DNA of 64,000 nucleotides, from assembly GCA_947089145.1 (NCBI GenBank), contig CAMUJH010000001.1, positions 109,599 through 173,598 on the forward strand. Direction: 5' to 3'. The notes beneath the pieces are model-generated. The model did no database searches and was not told where the DNA came from. It saw only the letters and a list, made by a program, of their open reading frames with translations. Numbering within the stretch: position 1 is the stretch's first letter; every line of letters starts with the position of its first letter. Below, piece by piece: positions 54,901-63,847 of this stretch. Source of the stretch: an uncultured Hungatella sp. Lineage in GTDB: Bacteria; Bacillota; Clostridia; Lachnospirales; Lachnospiraceae. Position numbers and translations under genes: made by a program.

Positions 54901-55351
54901 GGGAAAAAATAATTGTTACAAATTGTGCCTTTGACAGCCCTCCGCCCTTTTCTTGTCCGCCGAATCCCAAAAAGCAGTTAACGCCATCTATTTCATTTTC
55001 CCATCGGATTCTCTCGCAAAATTCAAGGTTGTACCCGGGAACCTTGTCTATTATCACCCTTTCATCATATGTTTCCTGAAAATTTTTATAAACTTGATTT
55101 TCATTTTTAAATCCGCCATATAAAATATGGTCTTCTCTTAGGGTATTCTCTTCTGCAACATTCCATCCTAATCCGCTCTCTGACAGCACCTGTTCCAGCA
55201 TTTCTCTCTGCAAAGGAAATATGGGCGCAGGCATTTTTTGATTTTCGCATTGATTATAGAAAATACCGACACTTATACATAATGCTATTATAATGATAAC
55301 CAAGTTATTTTTAATTTTGATTTTATATGCCTCCCATTCTCTTATCTCCAA
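54878..55351 (-). CDS. Unrecognised small membrane-anchored protein
   Basis: The 157-residue frame has one hydrophobic segment near residues 14-31 (NNLVIIIIALCISVGIFYN) and an extracellular domain with REMLEQVLSESGLGWNVAEE and CFLGFGGQEKGGGLSKAQF. The only start before the anchor is a TTG at 55351 with AGG five bases before; the start is therefore uncertain. Its last ten codons are the arm of the terminator at 54858-54900. The DNA is AT-richer than its surroundings. No family is recognised. Confidence 0.6.
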   Translation of the reverse strand: MEIREWEAYKIKIKNNLVIIIIALCISVGIFYNQCENQKMPAPIFPLQREMLEQVLSESGLGWNVAEENTLREDHILYGGFKNENQVYKNFQETYDERVIIDKVPGYNLEFCERIRWENEIDGVNCFLGFGGQEKGGGLSKAQFVTIIFSQKPETGM

Positions 55352-55466
55352 GTGAACCTATGATGAAGGGTTCAGTTTTGTCCTGGAACGCCCGGTTTCT
55401 CCGGCCGCAAAAAATTTTTATATCAACCTCCAGCTGTCAAACTAAGTTTACTTCTTTCACTATACA

Positions 55467-56579
55467 CTAACTATCACCTATATCATTAAAATCGAAGTAA
55501 AGATCTATCTGGTTAGAATTTGTAACAGAGCCATCAAATGTACAATGCGTCGATTTTATTTCATGGTTAGACTCAGGGGAAAGGTAAATGTCCATTATAT
55601 AGTCCGTACTTAAACTAAAATATGTTTGAGTACCCCAAGACAATATTCCAGACTCTGTCGTAATGCCATAATAGGTACTGCCAGTTTTAGAATCACGTAA
55701 ACTCCTGCACGTAAATATAGCGTCTTTATAAGAGGAAGCAATGCAATATGACTTATCTTCGTCTGGGCTTGTCATATAGAGACGGAGTTGAAACAAAGGA
55801 GTATATTGGCAGTCTTTCTTTTCCAAATTCATAAAAAACTTACCACTCTCTTCCCCGCTAACTACCTGAATTGGACATGTAACATAAATATCGTAATCAT
55901 CATGAAAGACAACACAGTAGAATTTATTTTGATTTCCAGGCGAATAACGTATATTGTCGGAAGAAGTCAGGGTACAGATTATTTCATCGCTGGAATAATC
56001 CATGATCACCATCTTAGCAGATAAGATACGTCTACCTACCAGTATATCATACTCCTCAGTATTCATTAAATCATGATATACGCGGCCAGCTCTCTCATTT
56101 ATATAAAATACTACGCTGCCGCTCTCACTTTTTATGACTCTTGTGTCTGCCTCTGAGTACTCATCTTTCAGCTGCTGAATCAAATCAAGATTTTGTCTGA
56201 TTAGCAGTTCCTCTAAAGAAAGATGGGCCTTCTCATCATCTTTAACAGCCCCATCGCTATCCTGTTCACTGGACTCCTGAGAACTCTCACTCTGAATATT
56301 ATTGTCTTGTTCACTGGACTCCTGAGAACTCTCACTCTGAATATTATTGTCTTGTTCACTGCTGTTGTTACTATTGATATCAACTACAAAGTGCAGATTC
56401 ACAAGGCCGAGAACCAGCAGCATCAGCCACATAAGTATGAAAGTCATCTCACGCACAGAAAGCTTTTTCTTTTGAGATGGTTTCACTTCAAAAAAAATGA
56501 GGAAAATTGTTATCGGCAATCCCAGTGCGCCTATAGCGGTAAGCAGAATGGCTATTATAGTAGGACCGTTTACTGACAT
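55467..56579 (-). CDS. Unrecognised membrane protein with Ser/Gln/Glu repeat linker
   Basis: The 370-residue protein has two N-terminal membrane helices (residues 6-30 and 47-67), then a linker in which SSEQDNNIQSESSQE occurs twice in tandem plus a partial unit (about 72-107), then a folded extracellular domain of about 240 residues. The domain has paired cysteines and many aromatic residues. GAGGGGGGATATAAG precedes the ATG. AT-rich codon use unlike the neighbours suggests transfer. No family is recognised. Confidence 0.78.
   Translation of the reverse strand: MSVNGPTIIAILLTAIGALGLPITIFLIFFEVKPSQKKKLSVREMTFILMWLMLLVLGLVNLHFVVDINSNNSSEQDNNIQSESSQESSEQDNNIQSESSQESSEQDSDGAVKDDEKAHLSLEELLIRQNLDLIQQLKDEYSEADTRVIKSESGSVVFYINERAGRVYHDLMNTEEYDILVGRRILSAKMVIMDYSSDEIICTLTSSDNIRYSPGNQNKFYCVVFHDDYDIYVTCPIQVVSGEESGKFFMNLEKKDCQYTPLFQLRLYMTSPDEDKSYCIASSYKDAIFTCRSLRDSKTGSTYYGITTESGILSWGTQTYFSLSTDYIMDIYLSPESNHEIKSTHCTFDGSVTNSNQIDLYFDFNDIGDS
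56263..56360 (-). repeat. 45-bp in-frame tandem repeat
   Basis: Units begin at 56263, 56308 and 56353 (period 45 bp); the first two are near-identical and the third is partial. The period is a multiple of three, so copy-number change would alter linker length without breaking the frame. Confidence 0.9.
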
Positions 56580-56600
56580 CTTATATCCCCCCTCGATTCA

Positions 56601-56629
56601 ATCTTCTCACATATGTAAAAATTTGTCAA
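56601..56629 (-). promoter_or_regulatory. Candidate promoter of the 370-residue membrane protein
   Basis: A perfect TTGACA (56629-56624) is followed after 17 bp by a weak GAAGAT. The rest of the gap 56580-56866 is AT-rich, apart from the terminator at 56748. Confidence 0.4.
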
Positions 56630-56747
56630 TATACAGGCCAGTTTATCAGCATAGGGAGTTAGGCCATAGTAGAACTATTAAACCATTGCTCTTAAAAAGC
56701 TGTACTCATATAGAAAGTATTGTTACATCAATATCTATGTAATTTAA

Positions 56748-56773
56748 CAAGGACTGTCCTTTGACAGCCCTTG
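56748..56773 (-). terminator. Hairpin terminator downstream of the GNAT gene
   Basis: CAAGG and CTGTC pair with GACAG and CCTTG across a 4-nt loop. On the minus strand TTAAATT follows. Confidence 0.55.
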
Positions 56774-56866
56774 CAGCAGTATATTTATTTAGATTTTATT
56801 AGCAGCCAGATAGCAAGACATATACTTAATTACTTTTCTGCATTGTTTAAAAACCAACTGTCACTG

Positions 56867-57415
56867 TTATCCTACTGTGGACAACCTGCCGATTTTTTTA
56901 AGGAAAATCTCCCTTATATATCCGCCGTACTTTTCTTTTACCGCCACCGGCTCATAACCCTGGCTGACAATGTTGTTCCTGCTGTAATAATTATCCGGGT
57001 GAACCGTGCACATCAGATACTTAAATCCCTTTTTCTGCAAGTCCTTTTCTGCCGCCTGCATTAATCGGTATTGAAGCTTATGTCCACGGTATTTGGGAAG
57101 TATGGCTATGGAATCCATATGGGCCACCAGAGGAAGTTCCCTTTCCTCCAATCCTGCATCATATCCCAGATTGTTGGGGCTGATTCCTGGTATGGCTGCC
57201 ATAAAAACTCCCGCAACATGGCCGGTATCTGCGGCTACAGCCTTGTATCCAAGGCCTTTGCCGCCCTGCAGCATCTCATAGGTGTAATCTGCGTTGTCCG
57301 CCACAAACCACTCCTTGTTATCCAGTTCATTCCACACGGTTTGAATGATATCCGCAAAAGTCTGATAATCTGCAGCATCAGCCGTCTCTATCGTAAATTC
57401 CCCTTGCTCTGCCAT
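56867..57415 (-). CDS. GNAT-family N-acetyltransferase
   Basis: This 182-residue acetyltransferase has the strand-4 and acetyl-CoA loop pattern AHMDSIAILPKYRGHKLQYRLMQAAE, then CTVHPDNYYSRNNIVSQGY, a conserved acceptor-side block. The substrate is unknown. GGAGGAATTGATTC precedes the ATG. It is 3 bp from the trmL stop and so cotranscribed. Confidence 0.87.
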   Translation of the reverse strand: MAEQGEFTIETADAADYQTFADIIQTVWNELDNKEWFVADNADYTYEMLQGGKGLGYKAVAADTGHVAGVFMAAIPGISPNNLGYDAGLEERELPLVAHMDSIAILPKYRGHKLQYRLMQAAEKDLQKKGFKYLMCTVHPDNYYSRNNIVSQGYEPVAVKEKYGGYIREIFLKKIGRLSTVG

Positions 57416-57418
57416 GAA

Positions 57419-57913
57419 TCAATTCCTCCAGTTAAGCCGGTGCAGGCTTCCTTCCATAGTCATTTTTTCAAATCCGTTCTGCCGCAGGGCTTCATAAAGC
57501 ACTATGGATACTGCATTGGACAGATTCAGGGAACGGATGTGGCCCCACATGGGAATCCGCACGCAGTTTTCCTGATGCTCTAAAAGAAGTTCCTCCGGGA
57601 TTCCTGCGCTTTCTTTGCCGAACATCAAATAGCAGTCCGGTTCGTAGGAAATTTCCGTATACGCCTTTTTGGCCTTGGTGGTAGCCATATAAATCCTGGC
57701 CCCAGGATTCCTTTCCAGAAAATCTTCAAAATTGCAGTAAACAATCACATCCAGCATATCCCAGTAATCAAGTCCTGCACGCTTTCTGGCCTTCTCGTTG
57801 ATCTTAAATCCTAGTGGTTCTATAAGATGAAGCCTTGTATTGGTTGCCACGCAGGTTCTTCCGATATTCCCTGTATTGGCAGGTATCTCTGGTTCAAACA
57901 GTACAATATTCAT
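57419..57913 (-). CDS. trmL: tRNA (cytidine(34)-2'-O)-methyltransferase
   Basis: This 164-residue SPOUT methylase modifies the wobble base of tRNA-Leu. Knot motifs are NIVLFEPEIPANTGNIGRTC, LMFGKESAGIPEELL, and IPMWGHIRSLNLSNAVSIVL with the asparagine and serine of the family. The ATG at 57913 follows the aminotransferase stop by one base and has GAAAGGC before it; the frame opens at 57931. Confidence 0.93.
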   Translation of the reverse strand: MNIVLFEPEIPANTGNIGRTCVATNTRLHLIEPLGFKINEKARKRAGLDYWDMLDVIVYCNFEDFLERNPGARIYMATTKAKKAYTEISYEPDCYLMFGKESAGIPEELLLEHQENCVRIPMWGHIRSLNLSNAVSIVLYEALRQNGFEKMTMEGSLHRLNWRN

Positions 57914-57914
57914 G

Positions 57915-59087
57915 TTAAGCCTTTCCGTCAAGACGCTTCACAAACCGCTCCATACGCCCCAGAGCCTCTTTCAGGCTCTTTAAGGAGTATGCATAGGACA
58001 CCCGGAGAAATCCCTCCCCGCAGGCGCCGAATGCGGTTCCCGGCACAACCGCCACCTTTTCTTCCTGCAAAAACCGGTTGGCAAATTCCTCCGACGTCAT
58101 GCCGAACCGCTTAATGCTGGGAAACGCATAGAATGCGCCGTTAGGTTCAAAACACGAAAGTCCCATTTCTTCAAAGGCGTGAAGCACAAATCTCCTTCTC
58201 TGGTCATAGGATTCCCGCATCATTTCCACATCCCCATCCCCGTCCCTGACAGCGGAAACTGCAGCATACTGACTGGTAGTAGGGGCGCACATGATGGCAA
58301 ACTGATGAATTTTAAGCATCTGCTCCTGAATCACATGAGGAGCCGCCGCATAGCCCAGCCTCCAGCCAGTCATGGCATAGGACTTGGAGAATCCGTTGAT
58401 CAGCACGGTTCTCTCCTGCATTCCGGGAAGAGACGCTATGGATACATGACGCTCTGATCCAAAGGTCAGCTCGCAATAAATCTCATCGGAAAGCACAAAC
58501 AGATCATGCTCTAAAATAACCTCTGCAACCGCTTCCAGATCTTCTCTTCTCATGACAGCCCCTGTAGGGTTATTGGGGAAAGGCATAATCAGAATCTTGC
58601 TCTTATCCGTGATCTTCTCTCTCAGCTTCTCTGCGGTAAGCCTGAACTGATCCTTCTCCTCCAGTTCTATAATTACCGGCTTGCCGCCTGCCAAAACCGT
58701 ACACGGCAGGTAGGACACAAAGCTGGGCTGGGGAATCAGCACTTCATCCCCGGGATTCAGCATGGCCCTTAAAGCAATATCAATGGCCTCGCTGCCGCCT
58801 ACCGTTACCAAAAGTTCCCTGTCCGGATGGTATGTAACGCCGCAGCGGCGCTGCAGATAATTGGCAATCTCGGTGCGCAGCTCTTTTAATCCTGCATTAG
58901 ACGTATAAAAAGTCCTTCCCTTTTCCAGGGAGTAAATTCCCTCCTCCCTGATGTGCCAAGGCGTGTCAAAATCCGGCTCGCCTACGCCCAGGGAAATGGC
59001 ATCCTTCATCTCGCTGACAATGTCAAAAAACTTTCTGATTCCAGATGGCTCTATGGTTGTAATCACATCTGATAAAGGGTTTCTCAT
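57915..59087 (-). CDS. Class I/II aminotransferase
   Basis: This 390-residue PLP enzyme has GVGEPDFDTPWHIREE near the start, ILIMPFPNNPTGAVM, LFVLSDEIYCEL, and the PLP lysine in INGFSKSYAMTGWRLGY. It belongs to the AspC/PatA group of aspartate or aromatic aminotransferases. The ATG overlaps the stop of the Lrp-type regulator gene, implying coupled translation and probable control by it. Confidence 0.92.
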   Translation of the reverse strand: MRNPLSDVITTIEPSGIRKFFDIVSEMKDAISLGVGEPDFDTPWHIREEGIYSLEKGRTFYTSNAGLKELRTEIANYLQRRCGVTYHPDRELLVTVGGSEAIDIALRAMLNPGDEVLIPQPSFVSYLPCTVLAGGKPVIIELEEKDQFRLTAEKLREKITDKSKILIMPFPNNPTGAVMRREDLEAVAEVILEHDLFVLSDEIYCELTFGSERHVSIASLPGMQERTVLINGFSKSYAMTGWRLGYAAAPHVIQEQMLKIHQFAIMCAPTTSQYAAVSAVRDGDGDVEMMRESYDQRRRFVLHAFEEMGLSCFEPNGAFYAFPSIKRFGMTSEEFANRFLQEEKVAVVPGTAFGACGEGFLRVSYAYSLKSLKEALGRMERFVKRLDGKA

Positions 59088-59566
59088 GGGGTAATCAGCA
59101 TCCTTTCATCCTGAACTTCCTGCACCAGTACAGTTCCGTGGTCTTTATATTTTTTCAAAACAAAATGAGTCGCCGTGCTGAGGACAGATTCCATAGGGGA
59201 AAGCTTTTCCGACACAAACTGAGCCACCTGCCGCATGGTCCTTCCCTCAATAAATACGGTAAAGTCATAGGCGCCTGACATCAGATACACGGCATTTACT
59301 TCACTGTACTGGTATATTCTCTCCGCAATCTTGTCAAACCCCATGCCTCTCTGAGGCGTAACTTTTACTTCAATCAGGGCAACCACTTTTTCATCGCTGG
59401 TATTATCCCAGTTAATCAAGGTGTGATACCCGCAGATAATGTTCTCTTTTTCCATATCCGCAATTTCGTTGGCCACTGCAACTTCACTTTCTCCCAGAAG
59501 AATAGCCAGATCTTTTATATCAATTCTGCTGTTCTTCTCTATCACTGCTAAAATTTTCTCTCTCAT
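59084..59566 (-). CDS. Lrp/AsnC-family transcriptional regulator
   Basis: This 160-residue regulator has an N-terminal winged helix (SRIDIKDLAILLGESEVAVAN) and a RAM ligand-binding domain (VALIEVKVTPQRGMGFDKIA, VYLMSGAYDFTVFIEGRTM). It probably senses an amino acid and controls the coupled aminotransferase gene. Its ends overlap the genes on both sides by 4 bp. Confidence 0.92.
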   Translation of the reverse strand: MREKILAVIEKNSRIDIKDLAILLGESEVAVANEIADMEKENIICGYHTLINWDNTSDEKVVALIEVKVTPQRGMGFDKIAERIYQYSEVNAVYLMSGAYDFTVFIEGRTMRQVAQFVSEKLSPMESVLSTATHFVLKKYKDHGTVLVQEVQDERMLITP

Positions 59567-60141
59567 AATGCTGCCTCCTGTATAATCTTTTGAATCTCAT
59601 CTTCTCTTGGCCGCTCCATAAAGCCTCTTATCTGGCCGTGGCGAACCTGCCGTTTGATGCCTGCATGGATCTTTCCTATGACGGATGCCTTTATGCCGTC
59701 TGCCCCCAATTTCTCACACAGGTTCCACCCGTGGTCTGACACTGCAACCATGCAGTTAGAGCTAAACAGACGATATGGATTCAAGTCATACCTTTCACAG
59801 ACTTCTATGGTTTCCTGCTTAACCGGAATTTTGTACAAGTCTATGTCAAATCCCAGCCTGTATGCGCCTGACAGATTCCAAAGGGCGGTAAAAATACCGC
59901 CCCTGCCGACCTCTTCCCATTCCGTGGCGCCATACTTCTGCCATGGTATGGATATTCCGTCTATTTGAATTTCGTCATTCTGCTGTATCTGTCCAAGATA
60001 CTCTTCCGAAAACCAGGTCAGAAGCTCCCTCTCCCGAATCAGGCTTATTCGCCTGGCGCCTTCCCGGCCTGCATAGCCTGCCGCCACCAGATCCTGGCCA
60101 GGCGTCATGGTCCCTTTGGGTTCCCGCTGTATCATCAACAT
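59563..60141 (-). CDS. HypE/AIR-synthase C-terminal-domain-like protein
   Basis: The 192-residue protein resembles the C-terminal half of AIR synthase/HypE: VEVGRGG-like EVGRGGIFTALWNLSG, DIDLYKIPVKQETIEVCERY, LNPYRLFSSNCMVAVSD and GIKASVIGKIHAG. The preceding part (MTPGQDLVAAGYAGREGARRI) corresponds to the end of the N-domain, so the ATP-binding half is missing. The start is uncertain: the frame opens at 60213 inside the VanW gene end, and the ATG at 60141 is 34 bp after that stop. No other Hyp gene is near. Function unknown. Confidence 0.7.
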   Translation of the reverse strand: MLMIQREPKGTMTPGQDLVAAGYAGREGARRISLIRERELLTWFSEEYLGQIQQNDEIQIDGISIPWQKYGATEWEEVGRGGIFTALWNLSGAYRLGFDIDLYKIPVKQETIEVCERYDLNPYRLFSSNCMVAVSDHGWNLCEKLGADGIKASVIGKIHAGIKRQVRHGQIRGFMERPREDEIQKIIQEAAL

Positions 60142-60175
60142 GGCAATAACCTGCTTTCGCTGTGTATATAGCCCG

Positions 60176-61672
60176 TCAGCTTGTATATCCCGGCCCTCCG
60201 TCAACGCCTTCAATGGGCGCTGCCGGCTGAGGCTGTTCTGGAATGCCTTGTGCCGGCGCAGTCTGGGCAGGCGTCCCCTCTCCCTCTGCCGGGGTTCCCT
60301 CTGCGGGAGCTGTCTCGGCAGGCGCCGACGGTGCGGCTGGCGCTGGCGGGCCTACGCGATATACGGCCTTAGACGCATTGTAAGTATCTGTGTGAAGAAG
60401 CGTTCTCTCTGTCTCCACGCCGTCTATATAGACGCATTTCCAAAGCCTTGATTTCAGTCCCTGGTGGGCTGACTGCACCCGGACCCTGGCCCCCGGAGCG
60501 AGAGAGGGATCTACTTTGGTAATCGGCTCCCCTGCGCTGTGAACGCTAAGTGTCTCTGACTGGAATTTTATGGTTCTGTTAGCCGGCCTGGTTTCTTTCC
60601 CGTAGATTGTAAATGTAAGCGTTCTCCCGCTTGTTCCGCCTTCCACATAAATCGGCGTATCATAGGGATTTGTCACCTTTATGTCTTTATAGGTTCCTGC
60701 AATTGCCGCATCATTAGAGGGCGGCACATAGGTAACTATCATAGAGTGATTCTGTCTCTGGGTTATCTCCAGTTCTGCAAACAGCGCCGCATTGTACAAG
60801 GTAGTAGCAATCTGGCAGACGCCTCCGCCTACGCTGTCCACTACCTGGCCGTTCTCATAGGCAGCTGCCGTAGCATATCCGTTGGCTGTAGTAAACGGCT
60901 GCATGCATTCATAACCGGACAGCGTCTCTCCCGGCATCAGCACATGGCCGTTAATCTTGGAAGATCCCACCTGAAGGTTTGTGGCCCTTGCCCGGCCGCT
61001 GCTGCTGAAGTCCGTAGAAAAGGTTCCCAGCACGTCCTGTATCTGTGACAGCATCTCTGTAGTTTTTGCCGGTTCCGAAACCGCTACTGCCGCCTTTACA
61101 TAGACAGGCTGATGCAAGTCTCCCTGTATTTCCTGTCGCAGCATTTCCATGGTCTGTGCCAGATCCACCACAAGCCCGCTCTGAGACGGGGTTATCACAA
61201 ACTGACCGTTTTCTCTGGTAATAGAAGCATCTAGGGCCTCTCTCTGCAGAGGATGGCACAATGCTTCCAAAACACTCTGCATGGCACCCTCATCCGCCTT
61301 TAAGTTCAACGGCAGCTCAATGGGATTCCTGCTCAAATCTTTTTGTTTCATGTAGCGCTGTATAATGTTGCCTGTGTGGTATTCTTTTACTGTCTCTTCC
61401 ACTACATCTGGATTGTCCCAATAATATCCCAGCCCTTCCACGGTAGTCTCCACGGCAGTTCCGTCCACATCCAGAGTGACTGTCTGCGCCTTCATGGCTG
61501 CCGCAATCTCTTCCGCTTTCTGCTTTGCCTCTTCCTCCTCAAACCCTCCCAGGTTCTGGCCGCCTGCCGAAATCCCCTCCGGCACTACGGCCGCCTGCAC
61601 TGCGGCAGGGCATCCCCATGCCAAGCCAAAAAGCACAGCTGTAAATCCTGCTGCCCATATCCATTTCTTCAT
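60176..61672 (-). CDS. Exported VanW-family protein
   Basis: The 498-residue protein has a signal peptide (residues 1-28). Two peptidoglycan-binding-like repeats precede a VanW domain with YATAAAYENGQVVDSVGGG and CQIATTLYNAALFAELEI, and the conserved RQNHSMIVTYVPPSNDAAI. A G5-like end follows, then a Pro/Ala/Glu-rich tail (about 445-498). It is likely at the cell wall. Role is unknown, and a link with glycopeptide resistance cannot be assumed from the name. Confidence 0.9.
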   Translation of the reverse strand: MKKWIWAAGFTAVLFGLAWGCPAAVQAAVVPEGISAGGQNLGGFEEEEAKQKAEEIAAAMKAQTVTLDVDGTAVETTVEGLGYYWDNPDVVEETVKEYHTGNIIQRYMKQKDLSRNPIELPLNLKADEGAMQSVLEALCHPLQREALDASITRENGQFVITPSQSGLVVDLAQTMEMLRQEIQGDLHQPVYVKAAVAVSEPAKTTEMLSQIQDVLGTFSTDFSSSGRARATNLQVGSSKINGHVLMPGETLSGYECMQPFTTANGYATAAAYENGQVVDSVGGGVCQIATTLYNAALFAELEITQRQNHSMIVTYVPPSNDAAIAGTYKDIKVTNPYDTPIYVEGGTSGRTLTFTIYGKETRPANRTIKFQSETLSVHSAGEPITKVDPSLAPGARVRVQSAHQGLKSRLWKCVYIDGVETERTLLHTDTYNASKAVYRVGPPAPAAPSAPAETAPAEGTPAEGEGTPAQTAPAQGIPEQPQPAAPIEGVDGGPGYTS

Positions 61673-61708
61673 AATCTCTCCCTCAAGCTACTGTCCTTGT
61701 ATCTCTCT

Positions 61709-61822
61709 TTAGTAGTTCAGGGCACTTAAAATTATGGGTGCCACCATTGCCAGAACCAGAAGGATCACAATAATGGAAGACACGATTTTTCTGTTCTTTT
61801 TATTGTTGAAATCAAACATCAT
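61709..61822 (-). CDS. 37-residue single-pass membrane peptide
   Basis: A short frame starts at ATG ATG (61822/61819) with GAGGTGAATAAAA before it. It encodes a basic N-terminus (FNNKKNRK) and one hydrophobic helix (IVSSIIVILLVLAMVAPIIL). It is directly upstream of the VanW gene on the same strand. The ribosome site and charge pattern support a real gene. Function unknown. Confidence 0.7.
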   Translation of the reverse strand: MMFDFNNKKNRKIVSSIIVILLVLAMVAPIILSALNY

Positions 61823-61917
61823 TTTTATTCACCTCTTTATTATTCTTCCGTACTGTGGCCCGATTTTATCCCTCATTCTGAGACTTTTATTTGACTGCGG
61901 AATTCATCTGCACAGTT

Positions 61918-61981
61918 CATAGCATTATACATCTGCAGGAATCATACCTTCTGATTCCCATAAGGTATATTCTATGCTATT
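61918..61981 (-). other. Imperfect hairpin after the radical SAM gene
   Basis: ATAGCAT/ATGCTAT arms enclose GGAATCA/TGATTCC. No T-run follows on the minus strand. It may be a weak terminator. Confidence 0.4.
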
Positions 61982-63847
61982 TTAGTCATTGATGCAAGAC
62001 CTGTTTTCGCCTTTTTCGGCTGCATTCTGCCAAATTATGCCTTCTCTGCCATTCCATATGCCGATTGCCACAGCCTCTCCATTGGAGCTTACATGATTCC
62101 GGCTCCTGTAATCAAACAGTATCATCTTTCCATCACTCATTACCTCAATGTGGGCCATTTTGCCCATCTGTCTGGAATCATAGCCCTCATATCCTTTTAA
62201 ATATCGGGGATTTTTATTCTCGTCCTCAAAAAATTTCCGGATGGCAGCCTTATATCTGCCTTGATCGCCGGCAAATTTGGGGCGGCTTTTGACATTTTCC
62301 CGCAGATACAGGTCATACATTAAAAGATCACAATACCTATGGATTTGCTGCGGGTCCTTCTCTTTCAAAAAATTATAGAGTATTTCATACCTGGCCAGCC
62401 GGCTGTGGCTTATGCCGGCCAGGCCATGGCATTCATAGTACGTTCCTATATCCCGGAACATGGCGTAGGGAGTCTCCCAGCGTGTCTCCATCTCCCTCAG
62501 TGTATGGACAAACTGGCAGCTGTTATAATAGACCTCTACCATTTCTTCTACCATTTTAAGTTCAAGAATCTCCCCATACTCCATCCATCGGGTAAACAGC
62601 ACTTCGTAGGGCGGTTCTTCATGGAAGCAGAGGCCGTAATCCTTGGCAGCGGCTGCCATATAAGACCCTTTCAACACTTTTAGGAATCCCAGCTGAAGCT
62701 GATCTGGATGCATGCCATATACCCGGTTAAATGACTGGCGGAAGCTGGAAAGATCTTCATAAGGCAGTCCCGCAATCAGATCCAGGTGCTGGTGGATATT
62801 GGAAAATCCCCTGACTGCCTGTACTGCCTTTTCTAATTTCTCCAAATCCGTCTTTCTTCGGATCTCATGGAGAGTCTGCAGGTTCGTTGTCTGAACCCCG
62901 ATCTCCAGCTGAATAAGCCCCGGCCTCATTTGACTCAGCAGTTTCAGCTGTTCTTCGTCTATAAGATCCGCCGAAATCTCAAAGTGAAAATTTGTGATTC
63001 CATTGTCATGGCGGAGCAAAAATCCCCAGATTTCCAGACAATGGCTTTTTCTGCAGTTAAATGTCCTGTCTACAAATTTTACCTGAGGCACTTTCTTGTC
63101 CAGAAAATATTCCAATTCTTTCTTCACCAGGCCAATGCTTCTGAAACGCACCGTCTTATCAACAGAGGAAAGGCAGTAACTGCAGGAAAAGGGACATCCT
63201 CTGCTGCTCTCATAATAGATAATCCTGTGCTCCATTCCATCCAGGTTCCTGTAGGGAAAAGGAATTTCATCCATGGAAAGCAGCGGTCTTATGGGTGTTG
63301 CTTTTATCTGCCCTGACTGATCCCTCAAAACGATTCCGGCAATTTCCTCTAATCCCGTATCTTTTTCATGGCCATGATCCGAAATGGATTCTGCGTTTTC
63401 GCTGCAGGCCGCCTGTTCTGACAGCAGCTCCTGCCTTTCATAATAATCTGCCAGTTCAGAAAAGGTCTGCTCCCCTTCCCCCACCATGATCCCTGTAACT
63501 GCCGGCTCTTCTGCCAAAACGTTTTCTGCATCATAGGATACTTCCGGTCCGCCCAGCCATATTTTAGTTTTTGGCAGCACTTTTGCAAGATTTCTTACCA
63601 GCTGTTTTATATAAGTAATATTCCAAATATAGCAGGAAAATCCCACTATATCCGGTTTCCTTTTATAAATATCCTGTAAAATGCCATCCATCTGGTTATT
63701 AATGGTGTACTCTCCGATCTCAATCCGGCTTCTGCTCTCTTCTCTGCTGTTTTTAGCCAGGGCTTTTTCCGCATAAGCTCTCAGACTGTAAACCCCTAAA
63801 TTGGAATGGATATATTTTGCATTAATAGCTGCTAACAATATTTTCAT
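61982..63847 (-). CDS. B12-binding radical SAM protein (DUF4080 type)
   Basis: The protein has an N-terminal cobalamin-binding domain (ILLAAINAKYIHSNLGVYSL, with GFSCYIWNITY and IWLGGPEVSYDAE), the radical SAM cluster motif CPFSCSYC, and then a C-terminal DUF4080 domain. The ATG at 63847 with GGGGGTAAT gives 621 residues; the longer frame to 63916 runs into repeat copy C. It could be a methylase of an unknown substrate. Confidence 0.9.
   Translation of the reverse strand: MKILLAAINAKYIHSNLGVYSLRAYAEKALAKNSREESRSRIEIGEYTINNQMDGILQDIYKRKPDIVGFSCYIWNITYIKQLVRNLAKVLPKTKIWLGGPEVSYDAENVLAEEPAVTGIMVGEGEQTFSELADYYERQELLSEQAACSENAESISDHGHEKDTGLEEIAGIVLRDQSGQIKATPIRPLLSMDEIPFPYRNLDGMEHRIIYYESSRGCPFSCSYCLSSVDKTVRFRSIGLVKKELEYFLDKKVPQVKFVDRTFNCRKSHCLEIWGFLLRHDNGITNFHFEISADLIDEEQLKLLSQMRPGLIQLEIGVQTTNLQTLHEIRRKTDLEKLEKAVQAVRGFSNIHQHLDLIAGLPYEDLSSFRQSFNRVYGMHPDQLQLGFLKVLKGSYMAAAAKDYGLCFHEEPPYEVLFTRWMEYGEILELKMVEEMVEVYYNSCQFVHTLREMETRWETPYAMFRDIGTYYECHGLAGISHSRLARYEILYNFLKEKDPQQIHRYCDLLMYDLYLRENVKSRPKFAGDQGRYKAAIRKFFEDENKNPRYLKGYEGYDSRQMGKMAHIEVMSDGKMILFDYRSRNHVSSNGEAVAIGIWNGREGIIWQNAAEKGENRSCIND

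Noticed and set aside
56223-56576. A plus-strand 117-codon frame with repeated residues
   Set aside because: It is the antisense image of the 45-bp tandem repeat in the membrane protein gene.
60176-61672. Glycopeptide resistance through VanW
   Set aside because: VanH, VanA/B and VanX partners are absent, and VanW-domain proteins are common in clostridia without resistance.
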